64,000 bases of DNA from Prevotella merdae (lineage in GTDB: Bacteria > Bacteroidota > Bacteroidia > Bacteroidales > Bacteroidaceae). Position 1 is the stretch's first letter. Every line of letters begins with the position of its first letter. A program made the position numbers and the translations under genes. Positions 43,826 to 54,300 of the stretch are shown here, in pieces. Where the stretch lies: assembly GCF_900290275.1 (NCBI RefSeq), contig NZ_LT985323.1, forward strand, positions 477,987-541,986. The letters run 5' to 3'. The notes beneath the pieces are model-generated. The model was not told the DNA's origin, searched no databases, and was given only the letters and a program-made list of their open reading frames with translations.

Positions 43826-44860
43826 TTATTCCAGTGTGGGCCAGCCATCAGCCGTCCACGTTATTTTCTTTTGTATCAGCAATGGCACTCCATTCTTAGG
43901 CATGCTGTATCCATGACACACAAACCAGTCGCCATCTGCAAACGAATAGGCTGAGCAATGTCCTGCCGCTTCAAACTCTTGTTTATCGCCTTCGATGACA
44001 ATAGTGCCACCACCCTGACGCATATCCTTACCATTGCGGTCGCGATATGGACCGACAACCTTCTTACTTCTGCCTACAGCAACACGGTAGTTGCTTTTTG
44101 ATCCACGACAGCAATAGTCCCAACTTACAAACAGATAATAGTAGCCACCATGCTGCATTATAAACGGAGCCTCAATGGCATTGGTGCCGGCAAACTGGGA
44201 TGTAGGGTTTGGCTCTACATTAATATCACCCACAGCATGACGTCTGGCAATAGTCATTGGCTTGGCACCACGCTTTACGTGCATAGTACGGTCAAGCTGT
44301 ATCATCTGAATGCCATCCCAAAACGATCCCCATGTCATCCATGGATTGCCTTTCTTGTCGATAATGATATTAGGGTCGATAGCATTCCAGTTGTCACGCT
44401 CGCCATTTGAGGCAACTATACAACCCTCGTCTTTCCATCCGTCAGCATTGGCAAGCGATGTATTACTGAGTAGTCCTATTGCTGATGTGTTCTTGCCGAA
44501 TGTAGAACACGAATAAGTTAGATACCACTTGTCACCATACTTTATTACGTCTGGCGCCCAAATATGAGTCTCAAAACCTGGTACACTATCGCGCGTCCAT
44601 GCCGGAATCTTGTTTCCAGGTAGCACACCATCTGGCTTGATAGTCCAATGATGACGGTCAGTAGATGTCATCTGTGTTATGCCATGACCCGTACAATAGA
44701 GATAGTACTTGCCATCCTCAAATGCCATAACGGGGTCGTGTACCATTGGAGTATCTACAACGAGAGGAACAGGCGGTGGTGCTGTTTGAGCCTGGACTGT
44801 ATTGGAGATTGGGGCAATGGCGAATGCCATTGCTCCAATTAAACATTTTGCTCGAATCAT
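43826..44860 (-). CDS. GH43 arabinanase (endo-1,5-alpha-L-arabinanase-like)
   Basis: This 344-aa single-domain five-bladed propeller has a signal peptide ending TVQAQ. The three catalytic acids are visible: Asp in MVHDPVM (base), Asp in NAIDPNII (pKa modulator), Glu in NAIEAPFIM (acid). GHCSAY has the His that commonly completes the metal site of arabinanases. Length and motifs fit an enzyme cleaving the alpha-1,5 arabinan backbone. It lies between the larger GH43 and GH51 genes with gaps under 30 bases, so it is cotranscribed. An exo-acting or arabinofuranosidase activity cannot be excluded. Confidence 0.88.
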   Translation of the reverse strand: MIRAKCLIGAMAFAIAPISNTVQAQTAPPPVPLVVDTPMVHDPVMAFEDGKYYLYCTGHGITQMTSTDRHHWTIKPDGVLPGNKIPAWTRDSVPGFETHIWAPDVIKYGDKWYLTYSCSTFGKNTSAIGLLSNTSLANADGWKDEGCIVASNGERDNWNAIDPNIIIDKKGNPWMTWGSFWDGIQMIQLDRTMHVKRGAKPMTIARRHAVGDINVEPNPTSQFAGTNAIEAPFIMQHGGYYYLFVSWDYCCRGSKSNYRVAVGRSKKVVGPYRDRNGKDMRQGGGTIVIEGDKQEFEAAGHCSAYSFADGDWFVCHGYSMPKNGVPLLIQKKITWTADGWPTLE

Positions 44861-44885
44861 TTATTATACAATTGTTGTTAAAGAA

Positions 44886-47576
44886 TTACTTATTCAAGAA
44901 TTTACGTCCATTAACAACGACAATGCCCTTGTAAGAGCGATCTACCTGCTGTCCATTAAGGTTGTACCACTTGCCCTCGCTCTCAGTCTTCTTGGTAATA
45001 ACCATAGGAGTCTTTATACCGGTAGCAATGCTTGAGCCGTCGATATACGAGCCTTCGTTAACAAAGAATAGGGTTACGTTCGACTGGTTCTCAACAAGCT
45101 TCATGCTGAACGAGTAGTTGTATACCTTCTTTGCCTTAGTGGTGATGGTAGACACTACCTTAACCACATTGCCTGTAGTAAACTCAACGTTCATATCAAC
45201 CAACGAGCCGTCCATATCGTCCTTGAATGTATCCCAGTTATATTCGCTCTGCATTGTGAAGTCGATGTTTGAGGTGTTTTCGGCAGTATTGCCTCCTGCT
45301 GCTGCAAACCAACCATAATTGTCGGCACGCAATGCGAAGTGCTCGGCATAACCCTCGGCTCCACGCTCGGCTGTGGCAGCAATAAGACACCAGTTATTCC
45401 AATTGGCTTTCTTATTGCTGTAGTTGTAGAACTTAAACTCAGCCTTGCCACCCTTCTTCAGGTTGTAATAGTCCTTAGAGAAATTTACCCAGAAAGCGGC
45501 ATTAGTATTCTTCTCCATCGACTCAGGATAGTAAACTGGAGCGTCTGCCACTACATCAGCCTCAACATTGAGGGTGAAGTCCTTGGTGTATACATAGTTG
45601 TCCTTGCTTATAACCATTGTCATTGTTACCTCGCCCTGACCCTTAACAATACCGTCGGATGTAAGAATCGACTCGTTGCTTGATTTCCAAGAAACATTAG
45701 TGCCAAGCAATCCCTCTGTAGGCAGAACAGGTGCTTCCTCAAGTACGGTACCATCATCGAACGGAAGATTTATCTTGTTGGCTGTATACTTAATGGCAGC
45801 CTTAGCGTCAGCCTTAACAGCCCATACCTGCTGTTGCTTGGTATACGACTTCTGACCAAGTGTTGTAGAACCGCTTGATGAAGAAAGGGCAGCAATAGCT
45901 ATAGCCGGAATGTTGGTATAGTCGATAGTCTGGCGAACAAGTACACCACGATATACAACACCATTAATAGTAAGGTGTATATAATCAGTGCCAGCTGTAC
46001 GCTCCCATGTTCCTTCTTCACTACCTGTTATAGTGCCGTCGGCATTGAGACGAATGTTTACTGCTGTTTCGTAAGCTTTATTCTCTGTGTCCTGACCATA
46101 TTCGTGACGCATAAACTGATAGTCGCCTGCTATCTCGCTGTCGGCTATAGAAGCCTTTGTAGCAATATCGTTGTTGGTAATAGTCTCGCCGTCAAACTCG
46201 AACGGAGCAGCCATAATCCAACCCTCATCATTAAGGAATAGCTGATGAACACGCACCTCATGCCCCTCGCCCTTATTAGTAAAGCGTGAGTGATATACAA
46301 CGAAAGAACGTCCCTGCTTGTCGGTAAAGGCCGAGTTATGACCTTGTGCTACCTCTGCTCCCGACATCGGATCCCACTTGTAGCCACCAAAGAGCAACAC
46401 TCCACGATTATCGGCTGTCTTGGCTCCGTAATTCAAAAGATAGCGTTTTGTAATTGCAGATGTGCCGTTGCAATCTACGTATGGTCCTTCTGGATTATCC
46501 GAGCGGAACACACGCATCTGATAACCTCCTGTGCTGATGAGTCCGCCATAACTCATAAAGAGGAAATAGTGCGAACCTATCTTTTCTATATAACTTGCCT
46601 CACCCGATACATAGTAGCCACCAGCTATCTTCTTGCCAAAGTAAGGATCGCTTGTGGTATTAGCGTTGGCAGCACCCTGTGTTGCAGCTTTGCCGTTAAC
46701 CTCATACGGGAACTGATAAGTATAATCGCGCAGACCATTAGTTGCATCAAGTTTCAACATAAATATACCACCCGACCATGAGCCATAGCTCATCCAAAGG
46801 TTGTCGTTGTCGTCATAGAACACACATGGGTCTATACAGTTAGGCCAAAATGTGCCCCACTTGTCGCCAACATTATATCTCTCAGGCAACGATGTTGCAC
46901 CGGTTGCAATGGCAAGGTCGGTGTTCTTCCAATCGTTAGCAGCTGCGTATGAATTGTGTGCATACTTTCCAAAGAAACCAGAGAACACTACCGGACCCTG
47001 ATATTTCCATGGACCCTCGATATTGTCGCTTGTAAAACATACAATGCTTGAGCACCAATTGTCGCCATTCAAGCTCATATACATGCACCACTTCTTCATA
47101 GTCTTGTTGTAGATAACGTCGGGGGCCCACTGCATTCCTTTTACAGTGTTGCCCTTCTTCTGCCAACCATGAGCATCGAAGTTGCCAAATGTTACGTTCT
47201 TGCCTGTATAGTCCTTAACGGATGTTATGGCATGTGTGGAATAAGCCTGTGAGTAGTTGACAAGTACGCCACCCGTATTACAGAACAAACTGTTTGTTGC
47301 TGTAACGTTCCCCTCGTCTGCCTTGAATACTGTCCACTCCTGATAGTTCTTGTCGGCTGTGGTCTTACCTTTGCCAAGATGTGAGCCATATATATAATAT
47401 GTGGGCGATGAGGGATTGCTGATATCATCGATAACGATAGATGGGTCGTGACATACCACGCGCTTGTTATATTGACGAGCACTGTATGCACCCTGAAGAT
47501 CGGCATCGGTTAGATTGGTCTGCGCTGAGGCAGACATTGCCGAGAGGGCTAATATGGGTAGTAATAGATTCTTCAT
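44886..47576 (-). CDS. Multidomain GH43 arabinanase with putative binding module and type IX-like tail
   Basis: This 896-aa secreted protein has a signal peptide (MKNLLLPILALSAMSASAQ). The GH43 propeller spans about residues 30-480, with VVCHDPSIV (base Asp), NCIDPCVFYDD (Asp), SGEASYIEK (acid Glu) and QGHNSAF (His). It is followed by a C-terminal arabinanase beta domain, an atrophied Ig-like segment (about 590-675) and a module at about 679-848 carrying FWVNFS, FKFYNYS, NWNNW and LRADNYGW. The same module occurs twice in the upstream lipoprotein. The end (KWYNLNGQQV, then KGIVVVNGRKF) is a type IX-like sorting tail, so the enzyme is probably surface-attached and cuts polymeric arabinan outside. 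Confidence 0.88.
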   Translation of the reverse strand: MKNLLLPILALSAMSASAQTNLTDADLQGAYSARQYNKRVVCHDPSIVIDDISNPSSPTYYIYGSHLGKGKTTADKNYQEWTVFKADEGNVTATNSLFCNTGGVLVNYSQAYSTHAITSVKDYTGKNVTFGNFDAHGWQKKGNTVKGMQWAPDVIYNKTMKKWCMYMSLNGDNWCSSIVCFTSDNIEGPWKYQGPVVFSGFFGKYAHNSYAAANDWKNTDLAIATGATSLPERYNVGDKWGTFWPNCIDPCVFYDDNDNLWMSYGSWSGGIFMLKLDATNGLRDYTYQFPYEVNGKAATQGAANANTTSDPYFGKKIAGGYYVSGEASYIEKIGSHYFLFMSYGGLISTGGYQMRVFRSDNPEGPYVDCNGTSAITKRYLLNYGAKTADNRGVLLFGGYKWDPMSGAEVAQGHNSAFTDKQGRSFVVYHSRFTNKGEGHEVRVHQLFLNDEGWIMAAPFEFDGETITNNDIATKASIADSEIAGDYQFMRHEYGQDTENKAYETAVNIRLNADGTITGSEEGTWERTAGTDYIHLTINGVVYRGVLVRQTIDYTNIPAIAIAALSSSSGSTTLGQKSYTKQQQVWAVKADAKAAIKYTANKINLPFDDGTVLEEAPVLPTEGLLGTNVSWKSSNESILTSDGIVKGQGEVTMTMVISKDNYVYTKDFTLNVEADVVADAPVYYPESMEKNTNAAFWVNFSKDYYNLKKGGKAEFKFYNYSNKKANWNNWCLIAATAERGAEGYAEHFALRADNYGWFAAAGGNTAENTSNIDFTMQSEYNWDTFKDDMDGSLVDMNVEFTTGNVVKVVSTITTKAKKVYNYSFSMKLVENQSNVTLFFVNEGSYIDGSSIATGIKTPMVITKKTESEGKWYNLNGQQVDRSYKGIVVVNGRKFLNK

Positions 47577-47590
47577 AGAAATATTAATTA

Positions 47591-47797
47591 AAAAGGGGGT
47601 GTGTCAAAATGGAAGTTAAAGGAAGTTGGGTATAGCCCGAAGTTATCAGAAGTTCTCGGACATATGTATAATTTGCTGAAAGCAATGTATTTGTCCGTTC
47701 GCTCGGCTTTGCCGCTTGCCTAAGCAAGAACTTCCATCCATCGTAGATGGATTAACTTCTTCTTAACTTCAATAACTCCTTTTTGACAGACCCTCTT
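47591..47797. mobile_element. MITE-like noncoding element, copy 2
   Basis: Read on the minus strand, it matches copy 1 (8872-9032) through GGAGTTA, AAGAAGAAGTTAATCCATC, ACGATGGAT, AAGTTCTTGCT and GCAAGCGGCAA, and through the closing AACTTCCTTTAACTTC. It carries about 50 extra bases in the middle (near 47655-47710). The ends are AGAGGGTCTGTCAAAA and its near-complement. It lies between the lipoprotein and GH43 genes of the arabinan operon and has no ORF. Confidence 0.7.
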
Positions 47798-47810
47798 CAG
47801 ATTTTTGTTA

Positions 47811-49508
47811 TTATTCAAATACCAAATGACTTCCGTCTACTGTAAACGATACGAACAAGTCGCTTGGATTGATATTGTTTATACCTGTGTACCACTGATA
47901 GGTCTCTGTACCGTCGGTACCTGTAACTATTGCCTGAACATCGGCAGTACCGTTGTTACAGTTGGTTACATATACCTTAACCTTTGCACCATTCATTGTG
48001 GCAAGCCATCCAGCCCAGTCGGCATAAGCCTCAAGCTGTGTGCCAACATGTGCACAAGCGTCATAACCGCTACCCCAACCATAGTTATCGGCACGTACTA
48101 CTGCATACTCGGGTGCTGTCTTTGCTGCATCGCGAAGGATAACATAGTAGTTGTTCCAGTTGCCTGCACCAGATGTGTAGTTGGTGAGTTTGAACTCGCG
48201 TGTTGCGCCAGCTGGAAGTTTAATGTCGTCTGTGCATACTGACCAGAATGCTGCTGAACAATCGGCTGCACCAAGAGATTTTGGTTCTGGAGTAACAGCA
48301 GTAACCTTCGACTCGTTCACCTTAATAGTTACCTCAACAGTCTTGCCACCATTGGCTGTAATAACAACCTTATGCTCGCCTACTGTAGCAGGGATAGTAG
48401 AGAATGTCAACTTAGAGTTGTCGAGAATCTCTGTGCGACCGTCCTGATATGTACCCTTAACCTCAAGACCTTCTGTATCGAATGCCAATGTGCGCTCTAC
48501 ACCAAGAAGGGCATCCGAGTTGTAGATGTAGTAGTTGGTGTGCTTAGGCTTGCTTACAAGCTCAACCTTGACTGGAGTGTCAACAACCTTAAACTTAGCG
48601 CTTGCGTTGATGGTCTTGTCAGCCTGCTTGTTGAGGAGAGTCTTGTTGAGAGTAGCTACGATGTACTTCTCGCCAAGTGTGTTGAAGTCGGGAACTACCA
48701 TAAACGAGAGGTCGCTTGAAGCTACTTCCTTAACAGTACCGCCATCGTATGTAACCTGTGCCTTAATCTGTGATGTGAAGTCAGAAAGCTCTGAACCGAG
48801 GTTCACTTCCTCAGGAACATTCACAAGCTGCATAGATACTGGCTGCTGGTCTACGGCATCTGTTACATCCATCTCGTCCTTGTCGAACACGTAGTAGCAT
48901 CCGTCGACGGTGAAGTCGAGGTAAAGGTCGCCCGATTCAACAGGAATACCTGTGTACTTCTGCTGCGAAACCAAGCCCTCAGTACCAACAACGTCAGCTA
49001 CAACGTCGCAAGTGTTGTCGCCATAGTTGGTAACGGTGACCGTAACCTTGGCACCATTCATCTGTGCAAGCCAACCAGCCCAATCGCCAGAAGCGGTGTT
49101 GCTATGCGTACATGATGCATAGCTGTCGCCCCAGCCATAGTCGTCCGAACGAAGACAGCAATACTCTGTCTTGTCCGACTTGCGCAGCACGACAACATAG
49201 TTGTTATAGTTGTTGGCAAGTGATGAGTAGTTGGTGAAGGTTGTAGAATAAACCTTATTGCTCTCGATCTTGATGTCTTGATCAAGGTGAGCATCCCACC
49301 ATGCAGACGAACAGTCGGTATTACCAAGTGTTGTAGGCGAAATCTTCGCTCCCTGGCCCTTATTGGCATTGGCTATATCGTTGATCTTCTCCGAAAGCCA
49401 GTCGGGACTATTAACACCAAAGATGTCGCTGCCCTCACATCCGGTTAGTGTTGTCATCGCCAAGGCGGCGGTGCAGAATACGGATGCCAATTTGCTTATA
49501 TGTTTCAT
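47811..49508 (-). CDS. Surface glycan-binding lipoprotein with duplicated DNYGW module
   Basis: This 565-aa lipoprotein has lipobox LTGC (Cys24). Residues about 57-210 and 408-565 are two copies of one module (shared CSAxW, TNYSS/TNYTS, NNYxVxLR, RxDxYGWG, DWAGWLAxMNGAKV, DLxxxFTVDGxxxVF). Two bacterial Ig-like domains (about 222-405) separate them. Position right after susD is where surface glycan-binding proteins of such loci are encoded. Binding of arabinan is inferred from context and from the same module occurring in the GH43 next door. I do not recognise a named CBM family. Confidence 0.82.
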   Translation of the reverse strand: MKHISKLASVFCTAALAMTTLTGCEGSDIFGVNSPDWLSEKINDIANANKGQGAKISPTTLGNTDCSSAWWDAHLDQDIKIESNKVYSTTFTNYSSLANNYNNYVVVLRKSDKTEYCCLRSDDYGWGDSYASCTHSNTASGDWAGWLAQMNGAKVTVTVTNYGDNTCDVVADVVGTEGLVSQQKYTGIPVESGDLYLDFTVDGCYYVFDKDEMDVTDAVDQQPVSMQLVNVPEEVNLGSELSDFTSQIKAQVTYDGGTVKEVASSDLSFMVVPDFNTLGEKYIVATLNKTLLNKQADKTINASAKFKVVDTPVKVELVSKPKHTNYYIYNSDALLGVERTLAFDTEGLEVKGTYQDGRTEILDNSKLTFSTIPATVGEHKVVITANGGKTVEVTIKVNESKVTAVTPEPKSLGAADCSAAFWSVCTDDIKLPAGATREFKLTNYTSGAGNWNNYYVILRDAAKTAPEYAVVRADNYGWGSGYDACAHVGTQLEAYADWAGWLATMNGAKVKVYVTNCNNGTADVQAIVTGTDGTETYQWYTGINNINPSDLFVSFTVDGSHLVFE

Positions 49509-49584
49509 AATTGTATTTGCTAAAATTGATTGTTATGATTTAGGTGTTTATAGGAGGTACGGCTCGAAGCCGTACCACCATATT

Positions 49585-51336
49585 CTATTTAAGATTAACA
49601 ACCGGATGTACTGTCCAACCCTTCTCCTTGAAGTAGGTAGAGTTGTCGGTAGAGTTGTTGGCTGAGTTGCCCACAAGGTTCGGGTTGTTGTTGAGTGTAT
49701 TCTGCGAGATAGGCAAGAACTCGTGACCAGGAACATATGTATCAAATGGACAGATAACAGCAGCATCGCTGCCTACTTCTGAGTAAGATACTGCATCGCC
49801 AGGCTTAACACTGGTTCCCTTGCGTACAACGCTGTGCTCCTTCATCTGCTGCAGACGACCTGCATCGTAGAAGAATCCCCAACGGATGAGGTCAAGACCA
49901 CGACCAAACTCGCAACCAAACTCCTTAGGACGCTCTACATTGGCAATCTGCTCAAACAACTTATCCTTAGTGTCGAAGTCGGCAAGCTTAAGACCCTTGA
50001 GTCCAGCACGGTTGCGCACCTTGTTTATCCAGTCGATAGCCTGCTGTGTAGGTCCGTTTACCTCGTTCTCGCACTCGGCTGCACGGAGCAATACGTCCGA
50101 GTAGCGCATCATGCGGAGGTTAATACCGCAGTGAAGACCTGTAACAACAGTGCTGCAAACATTGGTACGGATATTGGTCCACTTGGCAATAGGTATACCT
50201 CCATTGAGGTTGTTGGTAACGAGGTTTCTGTCTGAAGCAATCTTCTGAGTATATGCAACGTTGCCGTTCTCAAAACCTTCCCAGTCGTTTTCGTATGTGC
50301 AGAGTGTCCAGTAGAGACGTGGATCGAGCTTGCCTGCTGTTGTGCGCTCGCTCTTGAAAAGGTTGTAGAGCCAAGGTGAGGCAGAGAGGTCTGCCCAACC
50401 ACCAAAGTCGCCCGGACAGAAGTTAGACTCTACTGCATGTCCCTGTGTAGCGTTAGGCGATGTGTTTACTGGTGTCCACTCGTCGTCGGTACCCTGTGTA
50501 CCATAATCGAGATACTGTACTTCGAACAAACTCTCAATATTATTCTCGTAGGCCGAGCCTTCGCGGAAGTTGTCGCCGTAGTTGGCTACAAGGTCATACT
50601 TGCCATACTTCTTTCCGATGATGTCCTTCAACACTGTTAAAGCCTCACTATACTTATGACGCTGCATAAGAGCACGTGCATAATAGCCGGCAGCCGAACC
50701 GCATGTGGCACGACCCTTAGCCCACTCGCCTCCCTCGTCGCGTGAAGGCAACAAGGTCATAGCTTCCTTAAAGTCGGCTTCTACTTGGTCGAGCACCTCG
50801 TCGTACGAGTTGGTCTTGCCATACAGACCGTCGAGTGTTGAGTATGTATCGTAGTCGGTGATGAGAGGCACATTCTGATAGTAACCAGCGAGGTTGAAGT
50901 AAGAGAAGGCACGCAGGAAGAGAGCCTGACCCTTGATGCGCTTCATTGCCTCAGTGAGGTTGGCATCGTCGTTGCCAGTGCGAGAGAGGATGAAGTTGCA
51001 CACATTAATAGTATAGTAAGCCTCGCGCCAGGGCCACTCGGTGATTTCGTTGGTGATTGGTGCGTTAAAGTTATCGAACTCGAGGTACCATACCTGTGAC
51101 GAGTTCCATACCTCGTCACCACGAGTGAGGTCGATGGTATAACCCACACGGCCTGTTGAACCTTCGATACGTATGTGGTTGTAGGCAGCAATGACACACT
51201 CCTCAAGATCGTCGGAGGTGAACTTGTCAGTGGTCTGCTGGTTGGGGTTGGTAAGCTCCAACTTGTCCTCACATGATGTAAGCGACACTGCGCTCAAACC
51301 GAGGAATGCTGCAAGTGCATAATTATATAGTTTCAT
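49585..51336 (-). CDS. SusD-like outer membrane glycan-binding lipoprotein (arabinan locus)
   Basis: This 583-aa lipoprotein has lipobox LTSC (Cys22). SusD/RagB features are visible: RIKGQALFLRAFSYFNLAGYYQNVPL (in a continuous helix pair), AAGYYARALMQRHKYSEAL, and MRYSDVLLRAAECENEV. It lies 33 bases after susC and 76 bases before the binding lipoprotein. It acts as the binding lid of the arabino-oligosaccharide importer at the cell surface. Confidence 0.95.
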   Translation of the reverse strand: MKLYNYALAAFLGLSAVSLTSCEDKLELTNPNQQTTDKFTSDDLEECVIAAYNHIRIEGSTGRVGYTIDLTRGDEVWNSSQVWYLEFDNFNAPITNEITEWPWREAYYTINVCNFILSRTGNDDANLTEAMKRIKGQALFLRAFSYFNLAGYYQNVPLITDYDTYSTLDGLYGKTNSYDEVLDQVEADFKEAMTLLPSRDEGGEWAKGRATCGSAAGYYARALMQRHKYSEALTVLKDIIGKKYGKYDLVANYGDNFREGSAYENNIESLFEVQYLDYGTQGTDDEWTPVNTSPNATQGHAVESNFCPGDFGGWADLSASPWLYNLFKSERTTAGKLDPRLYWTLCTYENDWEGFENGNVAYTQKIASDRNLVTNNLNGGIPIAKWTNIRTNVCSTVVTGLHCGINLRMMRYSDVLLRAAECENEVNGPTQQAIDWINKVRNRAGLKGLKLADFDTKDKLFEQIANVERPKEFGCEFGRGLDLIRWGFFYDAGRLQQMKEHSVVRKGTSVKPGDAVSYSEVGSDAAVICPFDTYVPGHEFLPISQNTLNNNPNLVGNSANNSTDNSTYFKEKGWTVHPVVNLK

Positions 51337-51369
51337 AATTGGATTTACGTTTATTAGTTATTGTTTCTA

Positions 51370-54300
51370 TTAGAATGTGAAGTGCAGACCTGCCATGAAG
51401 CTACGTGCGCTCGGGAACGAGCAGAAGTTGTAGCCCGGTGTGAAGGTGCCGCCAGCATAGTCGACGTTGTAGCCCTTATAGCCTGTGAAGGTGTAGAGGT
51501 TCTGTGCCGATACGTAGGCACGTACACCTGTAACAAGACCCTTGAACCAACGGTCGGGGAAGTTGTAGCCAAGCTCTACGTTGGCAATCTTCCAATATGC
51601 AGCATTCTGTATCTTGCGTGAGCTGAAGAGGTCGTTCCAAGCAAGGGTTCCCTTATTGTCTACGTATGTACGTGGAACATTTGAGAGATATGTAGAGCCA
51701 TCCTCAGAGAAGCGGTTGGCATCTGCCATAGCTACATCCTTGTTGCCCCAACCATAGCAAGAGTTAAGGCTGTTGTAGATGTCGTCGGCTACGTGGTAGT
51801 TGAGGGCGCCGTATGTAGAGATGCTGAGGTCGAAGCCCTTGTACTCCATGTGTGCGCTCAAACCGAAGTTCATCTTTGCCAAACCGCTGCCAAGCACTGT
51901 CTGGTCGTAAGCGTCGATAACACCGTCGGGCTCGCCGTTAGGACCAGAGATGTCCTTGTATAGGCAGTCGCCTACATTTGCTCCCTGCTGTGTGGCGTGG
52001 TTATCAAGATCGCTCTGTGTGCGGGCGATGCCCTCATACACCCAACCATAGAACTTACCTATCTCCTTGCCTACGTATGTGGCGTATGCACCTGTGATGT
52101 ACGACTTGGTGCAAAAGCCAAGAGAGGTTACGCGGTTGCGCAATGTGCTGAGGTTGGCTGAGATGTCATACTTGAACGGGTGGTCGTGGTTGCGGTATGT
52201 AGCCGAGAACTCGAAGCCGCTGTTCTCCATTGAGGCAGCGTTCATTGTTACGGTAGCGTTAGCAACACCAGTCTGTGTTGGCACTGGCACACCGTAGAGA
52301 AGGTCCTCCGAAGTGTTCTTGTACCACTCGGCTGTAAACTCGAAGCGGTTGTTGAACATGGCAAGGTCGATACCTACGTTGGTTGACTTCTTCTTCTCCC
52401 AAGCGATGTTCTTGTTTACAAACTCTGAAACGGCAGAACCTGTAACCACGTTGTTGCCGAAGCTATAGGTCATATTGTTGCGCTTCATTGTTGCCATATA
52501 CATATACTCGCCAATGTTCTCGTTACCAAGCACACCATAGCTGGCACGAATCTTAGCCATGTTGATGATTTTCTTGCTTACTGGGAAGAACTTCTCCTTG
52601 TCAAGACGCCAACCCAATGACACTGAAGGGAAGGTACCCCAACGGATGTCCTTAGTAAGACGTGAGCTACCGTCGCGACGGACAACTGCAGAGAGCAGAT
52701 ACTTCTCGTCGTAGTTGTAGGTCAAACGGCCGATGTATGAGGCAATGGCGTGACGATACTCATACGACTCTGAATATGTATTGGCTGCATTCTGAAGCTG
52801 GAGATAGTATGGCTCTGTAAACTTGATGCCCCATCCTGTAAGCAGGTTGGTGTTCTCCTCCTCATATGTCATACCTCCGAGGAGGTTGATGTTGTGCTTG
52901 CCGATGTGGCCATCGTATACAATGGTGTTCTCGATAAGGGCATCAGCATAGTTGCGCGAAGCCTTGGTAAGGCGCTCGTTCGACTTGTCGAGATATACAC
53001 GGTTAGACTGTATCCATGCAGGAATCCATGTCTTGTCCTTTGCCTCGGTCTTACTGTAAGAGAGGTTGAGGTTGTAGTGCAAGCCGTGGTTCTTAAGGTT
53101 AAGACCAACCATCTTAAAGAGGTCGACGTCGGCAGATGCTGTACCCACGAAGCGGTCTACCACGGTGTTGCGCTGCAACATAGTGTTGACAAGTAGCGGG
53201 TTGGATGCCGAGATATCGCCATGTACTGTGTCGTAGTAGACACCATAGCCATAGGCATCGTAGTGGTAGTTGTTGGCGGCGCCTACCTTGTCGTCGAGCA
53301 CCCATGTCGAATTGTCGTAAGCCTTGATAGTAGGCTGCATAAGCAAGGTGCTGCGAAGCACGTTAGACACGCTGCCATAAAGACCTTGCACATACTCGCC
53401 TGCGTTAGACAGACCCATATTGTCCTGATTTGAGTGCGAGTAGACCATACTTGTGCGGAACTTGATGAACTTTGTCTCCATTGTGTTGTTCACACGTGCG
53501 GTATAGCGCTCGTAGTTAGGACCTGCTCCCTCAAGTGTACCCTTCTGGTTGAAGTAGTCGAGCGATACATTATATGTGCTCTTTGCACTACCACCGCTCA
53601 AGGCTACGTTGTGATTCTGGCGGATACCCGTCTTGAACACTTCATTAAACCAGTCGGTGTTGGTATCATCCTGGAAGTGATAACGACCGTCCTCGCCCAT
53701 TTTGTAGCCACTTGGGAGTGTGGTGCCCGAATTGGCGCAAGCCTGACCGATATAGTCGCTATACTGCTCAGCGTTCATAACGTCGTATGTGCTACTTGGT
53801 ATAACGTCGGCACCAAAGTAGCCCGAGTAGTTCACCTTGAGAGGTTGGTCCTTCTTACCATTCTTTGTTGTGATGATAACCACACCGTTTGCTGCACGCG
53901 AACCATAGATGGCGCCTGCCGATGCATCCTTTAGAATCTGGATAGTTTCAATATCGTTAGGAGAGAAGTCGCGTATGGTGGTACCCATTGGCACACCGTC
54001 GACAACATAAAGAGGATATGTGCTACCGAACGAACTGATACCACGAATACGTACTTGTGGGTCGGCACCAGGCTGACCGTCTGACGTAATCTGTACACCG
54101 GCTACCTTACCCTCGAGCATTGTAGAGATGTTCGAGTTGGATACCTTCTTCATTTCCTCAGCATTAACAATAGCAACAGAACCGGTGAGGTCGGCCTTCT
54201 TCTGTGTACCATAACCTACAACAACAACCTGCTCAAGCATATTGTTGTCAGGGGTAAGCTCAATTTTTTCGATGATAGCGCGGCCGCGAACTGCAACCTC

